Source: Sanyastnella coralliicola (GTDB lineage Bacteria; Bacteroidota; Bacteroidia; Flavobacteriales_D; Sanyastnellaceae). Taken from it: a DNA stretch of 64,000 nt. The notes below the pieces were generated by a model, which was not told the DNA's origin, did no database searches, and was given only the letters and a program-made list of their open reading frames with translations. Location: NCBI RefSeq assembly GCF_030845195.1, contig NZ_CP132543.1, forward strand, positions 2,745,501 through 2,809,500. Reading direction: 5' to 3'. Below, piece after piece: positions 57,463-64,000 of this stretch (within the stretch, counting starts at the first letter, position 1; every line of letters starts with the position of its first letter). A program made the translations under genes and the position numbers.

Positions 57463-58548
57463 ATGTCTCCTAAACAGCACCAAAGCAAACGTAGAACTCG
57501 CGCCTATTGGGCAGCCCAGATTATTGGGTGGCTCATCTTCGCCGGGGGAAATGCGCTGAACCTGTTCTTGAGAGACCAGTTGTTTTCTGGAGTATTGATT
57601 TCATTGGGAGCCATGTTCGTGGCAGGAATCACTACCTCACACGTATTCCGAGAACTCTATCATCGCTGGAATTGGAACCAACTCTCACCTTGGGCGCTGT
57701 TGCCTCGTGTGTTGATTGTCTCAGGAATTGAAAGCTTCATCTTCACCCTTATTGTTGGTGGTGTGAATGACCTTCTACCAGAGCGGATTGCAAATACACC
57801 GACCCTCACTTCTTCTGCCTTCTTCTTGGTCTCAATGAACTTTGTACTGCTGTTCCTTCTTTGGAACTTCTTGTACTTCACGGTTCATTATTTCGAGAAT
57901 CAACGCCGCGTTGAAATCCGCAACTTGGAGCTACGTGCGGTCAATACTGAGATCGAATTAAGCAACCTGCGAAACCAGTTGCGTCCGCATTTTATGTTCA
58001 ACTCATTGAACTCCATTCGCGCCTTGATTGAGGAGGATCCAGAGAAGGCGAAAGTGGCCGTGACTACCTTATCTTCTATCCTGAGAAATACCTTGTTGAT
58101 TGGAAAACACCAGCTGGTTCCGCTTTCAGAAGAACTCGAATTGGTGCACAAGTACCTCGAGATGGAGAAGATCCGTTTTGAGGAACGGCTGGAGTACACG
58201 AGCGAAGTTGCTCCCTCGGTGACCGAAGCTCATGTACCTCCGCTCATTGTACAAACCTTGGTAGAGAATGGCATCAAACACGGCATTGCCAAGCTCACTT
58301 CAGGTGGCTCGCTGCATATCCGAATTTCGGATGATCAAGGAAACACCAAGATTGTCGTTCAGAATAGCGGATCCATTCAATCAGGGAACGGACCTGAAAG
58401 CACGAAAACCGGATTAGAAAACATCGAAAAGCGCCTTCAACTGTTGTACAAGGAGAAGGCTTCCTTTGATATGAAAGAACAAGATCAGCTGGTCACTTGC
58501 ACCCTGATTATTCCTAAAACTATTGACAATGAAGGCACTCGTAGTTGA
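57463..58548 (+). CDS. LytS-type sensor histidine kinase
   Basis: Membrane kinase of 361 residues: four predicted helices (about 17-35, 41-58, 80-100 and 118-142), then a His_kinase domain with His176 in QLRPHFMFNSLNSIR and an ATP domain PPLIVQTLVENGIKHGIAKL with SGNGPESTKTGLENIEKRLQ. The 20-base overlap with the LytTR gene shows a translationally coupled pair. No input domain outside the membrane is seen. Confidence 0.92.
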   Translation: MSPKQHQSKRRTRAYWAAQIIGWLIFAGGNALNLFLRDQLFSGVLISLGAMFVAGITTSHVFRELYHRWNWNQLSPWALLPRVLIVSGIESFIFTLIVGGVNDLLPERIANTPTLTSSAFFLVSMNFVLLFLLWNFLYFTVHYFENQRRVEIRNLELRAVNTEIELSNLRNQLRPHFMFNSLNSIRALIEEDPEKAKVAVTTLSSILRNTLLIGKHQLVPLSEELELVHKYLEMEKIRFEERLEYTSEVAPSVTEAHVPPLIVQTLVENGIKHGIAKLTSGGSLHIRISDDQGNTKIVVQNSGSIQSGNGPESTKTGLENIEKRLQLLYKEKASFDMKEQDQLVTCTLIIPKTIDNEGTRS

Positions 58549-59254
58549 CGATGAACGTCTGGCGCGCAAGGAATTGATGCGCCTCCTCGAAAAGCATCCC
58601 GAAGTAGAAGTTGTTGGCGAGGCAAGTAACGGTCCGGAATGTATTGAGCTCATAGAAAGCAAGGAGCCCGATCTTGTGTTCTTAGATATTCAAATGCCAG
58701 GAATGTCTGGTTTCGATATGTTGGCTGAACTCGACAATGTGCCTGAGATTATTTTTGTCACGGCCTATGATGACTACGCGATTCGCGCGTTCGAGGTGAA
58801 CGCTCTAGACTATCTTCTGAAGCCAATTGAAGAGGAACGCTTGGCTGGTGCCATTGCGAAGGTTACGGAGCGTTTTGAACGAGAAGAAGCTTTCGTTGAA
58901 GAAGCCAAGAATGATTTACTGAGTGCCTCAGACCGTATCTTCATCAAAGACGGCGAGAAATGCTGGTTTGTTCCGTTGGAAGAAGTTCGACTCTTCGAAA
59001 GTGAAGGAAATTATGTACGCGTTTGGTTCCGAGATTTCAAGCCACTAATTCTTCGTTCTCTTAATCAACTGGATGAGCGACTCGACCCAAAACAATTTTT
59101 CAGAACAAGTAGAAAGCACATCGTCAACCTTTCGTGGATTGATGATATCGAACCTTGGTTCAACGGAGGATTACGCTGCACCTTAAAAGATGGAAAAGAG
59201 ATCGAAGTATCACGCCGTCAAGCAGCACGATTCAAGGAGATCAAAAGCCTCTAG
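58529..59254 (+). CDS. LytTR-family response regulator
   Basis: 241 residues from ATG 58529 (MKALVVDDERLARKEL); an upstream TTG is less likely. Receiver with phosphoacceptor Asp53 in VFLDIQMPG and ALDYLLKP, then a LytTR DNA-binding domain (RIFIKDGEKCWFVPLEEVRL, FFRTSRKHIVNLSWIDDIEP, IEVSRRQAARFKEI). Partner of the kinase just upstream. Target genes are not identifiable here. Confidence 0.93.
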   Translation: MKALVVDDERLARKELMRLLEKHPEVEVVGEASNGPECIELIESKEPDLVFLDIQMPGMSGFDMLAELDNVPEIIFVTAYDDYAIRAFEVNALDYLLKPIEEERLAGAIAKVTERFEREEAFVEEAKNDLLSASDRIFIKDGEKCWFVPLEEVRLFESEGNYVRVWFRDFKPLILRSLNQLDERLDPKQFFRTSRKHIVNLSWIDDIEPWFNGGLRCTLKDGKEIEVSRRQAARFKEIKSL

Positions 59255-60339
59255 TTCTCGAGGTTTCTTAGGCGTTCTACTTCAGCAACGACCGCTTCGG
59301 TATACTCGAAATCAAAGAGTATGGAACCAGCTTCCGCATTGTAGCGAGCGATTCCCACGTTAGTGGAAGATAAATACTCAGCCACCTGAACATTCTCAGC
59401 CTCAAAAACACTCATGGACAGATCCATGGTCATTTCATTTCCGTCTTGAGGAACATCACGGGTATCAATTTCAACCCGGCGATGGACCATTCCGTCTGCC
59501 GTGAAATCAAGGGTATACAATGGACCGTAAGGTAGCTCAATGTCAAAAGCACCTTGCTCAACGCGCACCTTTGCCGACTGCGTAGCATTGCCATCGAATG
59601 ACTCCACCGTCAATTCACCATTGATGTACTCACCGAAATCATTCGTCAAGTCACCATAGACCCATAAGCGATTGTTTCCCACGAAAACAGTATCGTGCGG
59701 AGCATATCCGAGAAAGGCTTCTGCCGGTATTTTGACACATTGATGATCGTATCCAGAAGGATCGAAAGAGGCGTCAATCGATTCAATCGTATCAACTTCA
59801 TAGGTCACCTTGGCCCCACGTAAGCGGTATTGATAACGAAGAGGAAGTCCGTCAAAAGTCGGATTCTCGAACCATGCATTTGGATATTGCGTTGAAAGCG
59901 CCACCCAAGTAGTATCGCCCAATTCATCCATCGCAATTCCTTCATTCACCTCCCAGCCATTGACTTCAGAGGTAGATTCATTGTAGGTGAAATCTTGTAG
60001 CCATTCGTCATCACGCCAGATATCCAGTAATCCACCTTCCAACTGAATGCAAGAACAATAGTCACCTTCCATTTGACGAATCCACAGATTATCACCGTCG
60101 TACCATTGTACCAATTTCCCGACGAGCGCTTCACGCTCCATCACAAAATGCGTGGAATCGAAGATGAGATAGTCCATGCGATCTCCGAAGTAGGTATGCA
60201 CTAGACCCTGCGCTCCGGTATCAGGACTGCTAATCGCGTAGGAAGCACGAAGGGGTGTCTCAATGACCGTAGCTTCCTCGCAAGAGAAGAGCGCTATCGA
60301 GAAAAGAATAGGGAGAATAAATAGGCGAATGGAACGCAT
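59251..60339 (-). CDS. Hypothetical lipoprotein
   Basis: 362 residues with lipoprotein signal (ALFSC, Cys20). Acidic, beta-rich, with a single CSCIQLEGG pair and a region (about 230-310) resembling a carboxypeptidase-regulatory fold. Its stop overlaps the end of the LytTR gene by four bases on the opposite strand. Not recognised; likely envelope-anchored. Confidence 0.7.
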   Translation of the reverse strand: MRSIRLFILPILFSIALFSCEEATVIETPLRASYAISSPDTGAQGLVHTYFGDRMDYLIFDSTHFVMEREALVGKLVQWYDGDNLWIRQMEGDYCSCIQLEGGLLDIWRDDEWLQDFTYNESTSEVNGWEVNEGIAMDELGDTTWVALSTQYPNAWFENPTFDGLPLRYQYRLRGAKVTYEVDTIESIDASFDPSGYDHQCVKIPAEAFLGYAPHDTVFVGNNRLWVYGDLTNDFGEYINGELTVESFDGNATQSAKVRVEQGAFDIELPYGPLYTLDFTADGMVHRRVEIDTRDVPQDGNEMTMDLSMSVFEAENVQVAEYLSSTNVGIARYNAEAGSILFDFEYTEAVVAEVERLRNLEN

Positions 60340-60387
60340 CTGCTGTTAATCACTTGTTAATGTAGAGCACAAAGATGCGAATTCATG

Positions 60388-60395
60388 TAATTTCG
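60388..60395 (+). promoter_or_regulatory. -7 box before the OmpR-type pair
   Basis: TAATTTCG, four bases before the GTG start at 60400. It supports the GTG as the true start. Confidence 0.5.
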
Positions 60396-60399
60396 AGAT

Positions 60400-61677
60400 G
60401 TGAGCCGAAAGACGATCTATCTCTTGATCATAATTGCGGTGATCTCACTCTCTGGGATCATCATCACTCAAATCTATTGGGTGGGCAAAGCTTATGGTCT
60501 TCAAGAAAAGCAATTCAATGACCGAGTGGTGATTGCGCTAAGCTCTGTGGTAGATCGAATTCAAGAGGCCAATCACGACAGTGCCTTTGTAGAACCAGTA
60601 AGCCAGGTATCGCCTTCTTATTACGTGGCGAACATCAACGACACACTTCATCCCTATTTCTTAGAGACTCTACTTAAAGAAGAATTCACCAGTCTCAATC
60701 TGGAAGAAGACTTTGAGTATGCGATCTATGATTGTTTCAGCGATTCCATTGTGTACGGTGCCCGCATCAACATGGGAGAAGATACCGAACGAGCGCCTGC
60801 GTTGAACCTGGGAAATCAGAAACGATTCAATAACGACGGACATTACTTCGGGATTTATTTTCCGAAAAAGACGACCGTATTGATTCGTCAAATGGACTTC
60901 TGGATTTTCTCCAGCGTGGCCATCATCGTGGTGATCTTCTTCTTCGCTTATGCGATTACTATCATCCTTCGGCAGAAACGACTGTCAGAGGTCAAGACAG
61001 ACTTCATCAATAACATGACGCATGAGTTGAAAACACCGATCTCAACTATCGCGATTAGTAGTGAGATGCTGCTTCGCAACGATGTGCAGTCTGATGAAGA
61101 GCGCATGACGCAATATGCTTCGATCATCAAAAATGAAAATCAACGACTTCAATCCCAGGTGGAGCGCGTGCTTTCAGTAGCCACGTTATCTCCAGATAAG
61201 CTGAAGCTGAACAAAGAGATCGTTAATATGCACGAGATCATTCAGCAAGCTGCTGAGTCACAACAGTTGCACTTGAACGACCGTGAGGGCGCCTTGATTC
61301 TGAACATTGACGCCACAAATCCAATGGTCGAAGGCGACCGGGTTCACCTTACCAATTTGGTGTACAACCTGATTGACAATGCCGTGAAGTACACTGAAGC
61401 TCAACCTCAGATTACCATCTCATCTGGAAACGAGAAAGGCTTCATTGTTATGGAAGTCAAAGACAACGGAATTGGTATTGACCAGAAGCATCAGCGTATG
61501 ATCTTCGACAAGTTCTTCCGTGTTCCAACCGGGAATGTTCACAATGTGAAAGGATTTGGACTGGGTTTATTCTACGTCCACACCGTGGTTGAAGCGCATG
61601 GCGGTCAAGTCACTGTGGATAGCGAACCGGGTCAAGGAAGTCGGTTCATTGTCAAACTTAAATCAACCACATCATGA
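60400..61677 (+). CDS. Two-component sensor histidine kinase (RprX-like)
   Basis: 425 residues from GTG 60400; no in-frame ATG fits better. Helix 5-27, periplasmic sensor about 28-165, helix 166-189, then HisKA with His208 in NNMTHELKTPIST and an HATPase_c domain (LTNLVYNLIDNAVKYTEAQP, VKGFGLGLFYVH, GSRFIVKL). Resembles Bacteroides RprX. Its stop overlaps the regulator start (ATGA). Confidence 0.92.
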   Translation: MSRKTIYLLIIIAVISLSGIIITQIYWVGKAYGLQEKQFNDRVVIALSSVVDRIQEANHDSAFVEPVSQVSPSYYVANINDTLHPYFLETLLKEEFTSLNLEEDFEYAIYDCFSDSIVYGARINMGEDTERAPALNLGNQKRFNNDGHYFGIYFPKKTTVLIRQMDFWIFSSVAIIVVIFFFAYAITIILRQKRLSEVKTDFINNMTHELKTPISTIAISSEMLLRNDVQSDEERMTQYASIIKNENQRLQSQVERVLSVATLSPDKLKLNKEIVNMHEIIQQAAESQQLHLNDREGALILNIDATNPMVEGDRVHLTNLVYNLIDNAVKYTEAQPQITISSGNEKGFIVMEVKDNGIGIDQKHQRMIFDKFFRVPTGNVHNVKGFGLGLFYVHTVVEAHGGQVTVDSEPGQGSRFIVKLKSTTS

Positions 61678-62372
61678 GTGAGAGCAAGACAAAGATCCTA
61701 TTGGTCGAAGATGATTTCAATCTTGGATTTGTGATTCAAGATCTACTCAAGCTCGAAGGCTATGCCGTCACTTTAGCCAAGGATGGGAAAGAAGGTCTGA
61801 TGCAGTTCAACAAGGCTTCGTATGACCTGTGTATTCTGGATGTCATGCTTCCATCAAAGGACGGATTTGAGCTTGCACAAGATATTCGAAAGGTGAACTC
61901 TTCAGTTCCGATTGTGTTCCTCACCGCTAAGGGAATGGCTGAAGACAAGGTGAAAGGATTCCAGGTGGGTGGTGATGATTACATCACAAAACCCTTCCAC
62001 AACGATGAATTCTTGTTGCGAGTGAAGGCAATTCTGAAGCGAAGTATTGGAAAAGAAACGAACGAAGAACCGGAGACTTTTACGATTGGGAACTACAGCT
62101 ATGACCCGAAGAGTTTTCAGTTGTGCCTTGAAGATGACTGTCGGAAATTGACAAAGAAGGAGGCTGACTTGCTCAAACTGCTTTGCAAGCATCAAGACCA
62201 AGTGATTGAACGAGAGTTAATCGCGAATATGGTTTGGGGCGACGACAGCTATTTCGTTGGACGAAGTATGGATGTCTTCATCACACGATTACGTAAATAC
62301 CTCAAGGGAGATGAGCGCGTAGCTATCTCCAATGTACACGGAGTTGGATTCCGATTAGAGGTGACTGCTTAG
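61674..62372 (+). CDS. OmpR-family response regulator (RprY-like)
   Basis: 232 residues: receiver with phosphoacceptor Asp56 in LCILDVMLPSKDGFEL and GGDDYITKPFHNDEFLLRVK, then a winged-helix Trans_reg_C domain (KLTKKEADLLKLLCKHQDQV, VFITRLRKYLKGDERVAISN, HGVGFRLEV). Cognate of the kinase upstream. Regulon unknown. Confidence 0.94.
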   Translation: MSESKTKILLVEDDFNLGFVIQDLLKLEGYAVTLAKDGKEGLMQFNKASYDLCILDVMLPSKDGFELAQDIRKVNSSVPIVFLTAKGMAEDKVKGFQVGGDDYITKPFHNDEFLLRVKAILKRSIGKETNEEPETFTIGNYSYDPKSFQLCLEDDCRKLTKKEADLLKLLCKHQDQVIERELIANMVWGDDSYFVGRSMDVFITRLRKYLKGDERVAISNVHGVGFRLEVTA

Positions 62373-62641
62373 TCAGTGGAGCTCATCTCCGCCAATTCAC
62401 CCAATAGTTCATTGTCAGGAAGATCCCAGAGATCGTCGTCTACCTTTTCCAATAAGTCGTTGGATACTTTGACCAGATAAATCGCGTCTTGACCGCGTAC
62501 TTCTAGCACCTCGAATGATCGTCCGTCACCCGTTTTCATCACTACCAGGTCGTGCTTATCGAACCCAGAAGGATATTGATCTTTGATCAGCGCGATATGC
62601 TGATCCGTGAGCGTCGCAAAGCTCTTAATGTAACGTTGCAT
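62369..62641 (-). CDS. Small conserved-looking hypothetical protein
   Basis: 90 residues, acidic, ending in a predicted helix-rich DLPDNELLGELAEMSSTD. Residues 17-60 (IALIKDQYPSGFDKHDLVVM, RSFEVLEVRGQDAIYLVKVS) look like a small alpha/beta fold. The stop overlaps the response-regulator end by four bases on the opposite strand. No family recognised; codon pattern and a clean start support a real gene. Confidence 0.65.
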   Translation of the reverse strand: MQRYIKSFATLTDQHIALIKDQYPSGFDKHDLVVMKTGDGRSFEVLEVRGQDAIYLVKVSNDLLEKVDDDLWDLPDNELLGELAEMSSTD

Positions 62642-62756
62642 AGGCTGTGTTTTTAGTTCGCCATACCCAACACCGTCATTTCTTTTTCTCAGTATTTCAG
62701 GAAGTTAGGAAAGTTATTCTGCTTTATCAATCTCGGGTCGTAAGTTTACGTCACCA

Positions 62757-63527
62757 ATGAAAGTGCTAATTGCCACAGCCGTGATCATCGGCGTTGTTGT
62801 TTTTGCTCGTCGTAAACCGAAGACAAGAAAGCTGCGAAAACTCCCTTCGAAGTTTAGATTTCTCTCCGGCATCATTCAGGCCAACAACGATTATTACAAC
62901 TCACTTTCCAAGGAAGAACAAGCTGAATTTGCACGTCGTGTGGGTGAGTTCATCGAATATCGTGAATGGATTCCGCGCAGCATGAAAGAGATCACCACGG
63001 AGATGAAGGTCATCATTGCCTCCCATGCAGTTCAGATCACGTTTGGCTACCCTGCACTTGTACTGGCGCATTTCAAACGCATCATACTCTACCCGATTGA
63101 ATATCCCTCTCGTGTCACAGGCAAAAAGCACAAAGGAGAGGTCAATGCCCTCGGAGTAATTGTCCTCTCTTGGAACCACGTTATGGATGGCGTGCGCATA
63201 CCTGACGATGGAATTAACCTTGTCATTCATGAAATTGCGCATGCGTTGGAGATTGAAAACATCGTCCAAAACGGCGAATGGTCATTCATTCCCGAAGACG
63301 AAATGAAGGCCTTTAAAAAGGAAGCCCGTACCGTTATGCCAGAAATTGATGCCGGCAACAGCTTGCTTCGTCCGTATGCCGCAACGAACCAACGTGAGTT
63401 CTTCGCTGTTGTAGTAGAGAATTTCTTCGAACGCCCTGCACAACTACGAGAAGTTCACCCAACCTTATTTGACTTAACGGCTAAGATTCTTCGCCAAGAA
63501 GAGTGGGCCGCGAAACAAGAACTATGA
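62757..63527 (+). CDS. MtfA-like zinc peptidase (M90)
   Basis: 256 residues: N-terminal hydrophobic segment (about 2-17, a membrane anchor), then the M90 core with HEIAHALE (His158, Glu159, His162) and Glu in NQREFFAVVVENFFE as third ligand. In E. coli MtfA is a cytoplasmic peptidase linked to the Mlc glucose repressor; there is no Mlc here, so the role is uncertain. Overlaps the esterase start (ATGA). Confidence 0.9.
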   Translation: MKVLIATAVIIGVVVFARRKPKTRKLRKLPSKFRFLSGIIQANNDYYNSLSKEEQAEFARRVGEFIEYREWIPRSMKEITTEMKVIIASHAVQITFGYPALVLAHFKRIILYPIEYPSRVTGKKHKGEVNALGVIVLSWNHVMDGVRIPDDGINLVIHEIAHALEIENIVQNGEWSFIPEDEMKAFKKEARTVMPEIDAGNSLLRPYAATNQREFFAVVVENFFERPAQLREVHPTLFDLTAKILRQEEWAAKQEL

Positions 63528-64000
63528 AAGCGAACATCACCCTACTCCTCGCCTCTTTACTGACCACCGTTTCCGCGCTAGCGCAAGACATGGCATACTT
63601 AACAAGAGACTCACTTCAAATCGACAGTGAATACTGGGGTGAAACCCGCATTGACTTGGCATTGCCAGATGCTTTTTATACCACTGGCAATGAAAACTCT
63701 ATCCCTTGCGTCATCGTTCTTGACCAACAACACCAATACACCTACCAGCATCATTTATTGACCTTCGATTTGATGATGGTCAATGCACAAATGCCGCAAT
63801 CGTTGATTGTAGGGGTGCCCTTTGATTATCAAGTTCGAAACCAACGTACCGCCTCACGATTGGCTGAAGGAGACAGCATTACAGGTGCTGAAGGAACGCG
63901 TCGATTTATTGAAGACGAACTGATTCCTACCCTGAAGAAAGACTACAAAATCAATGATCGTGTCATTATTGTAGGACATTCCAGAACGGGTTGGCTTGTA
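63524..64000 (+). CDS. Secreted esterase, alpha/beta-hydrolase fold (3' partial)
   Basis: Runs off the window. ATG 63524 gives a signal peptide (MKANITLLLASLLTTVSALA), then EYWGETRIDLALPDAFY and PCVIVLDQQHQYTYQHHLLT, typical of the esterase D/PF00756 group. The nucleophile elbow at the visible end reads IIVGHSRTGW, where GHSxTG replaces the more usual GHSxGG. Likely co-transcribed with the MtfA-like gene. Confidence 0.8.
   Translation, partial: MKANITLLLASLLTTVSALAQDMAYLTRDSLQIDSEYWGETRIDLALPDAFYTTGNENSIPCVIVLDQQHQYTYQHHLLTFDLMMVNAQMPQSLIVGVPFDYQVRNQRTASRLAEGDSITGAEGTRRFIEDELIPTLKKDYKINDRVIIVGHSRTGWLV

Overview
The window looks like chromosomal DNA of a marine-type member of the Bacteroidota, most likely Flavobacteriales. 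The evidence is five proteins with type IX secretion (T9SS) C-terminal sorting domains, Bacteroidota-only families (DUF4290, the two-motif form of DnaJ), -7 promoter boxes of the form TAnnTTTG, and zinc-free forms of ribosomal proteins L36, S14 and S4. I cannot name the genus. No tRNA, rRNA, CRISPR array, prophage or intact insertion sequence is visible, and no gap without a gene exceeds about 200 bases.

Layout. 1-4.1 kb: two convergent T9SS cargo genes (an M1 aminopeptidase cut by the window edge and an adhesin-like protein) around a strongly structured intergenic element. 4.2-6.6 kb: enolase and carA, overlapping by four bases, minus strand. 6.7-24.5 kb: one unbroken minus-strand run of 32 genes: rpsL-rpsG-fusA, then the S10, spc and alpha clusters with secY, map, infA and rpoA, but no tuf. 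24.7-33.7 kb, plus strand: a UvrD/PcrA helicase, a lipoprotein, a small membrane protein, a glycoside-hydrolase-like protein, DUF4290, murA and a TlpA-like thioredoxin. 33.7-35.6 kb: grpE-dnaJ behind a sigma-54-type promoter with two upstream operator-like repeats. 35.6-40.6 kb: ABC-2 exporter pair, Ppx/GppA phosphatase, an NtrC-type AAA+ response regulator lacking a DNA-binding domain, and a membrane protein. 40.7-49.4 kb: alaS (minus), M23 peptidase, MerR-like regulator, a T9SS protein, a TMEM175-like channel, hldD and queD. 49.5-57.4 kb, minus strand: a T9SS-exported peptidylarginine-deiminase-like enzyme, a BlaI/M56 pair separated by a 14-copy heptamer repeat, an esterase-lipoprotein-MltF trio, a T9SS protein and an AcpH-like phosphodiesterase. 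57.4-64 kb: a LytS/LytTR pair, a lipoprotein, an OmpR-type two-component pair, an MtfA-like peptidase and the start of an esterase.

Themes. The ribosomal run, initiation factor, RNA polymerase alpha and SecY form the growth core. The rest is envelope maintenance (murA, hldD, M23 peptidase, MltF, BlaI/M56), protein folding and secreted enzymes. The most interesting non-coding signals are the sigma-54-type grpE promoter, -7 boxes fixed 4-5 nt before seven start codons (suggesting leaderless mRNAs), an 11-copy GGGAC/GTCCC cluster, a palindrome repeated behind two minus-strand genes, and short tandem repeats placed where length change could alter expression or a protein tail.
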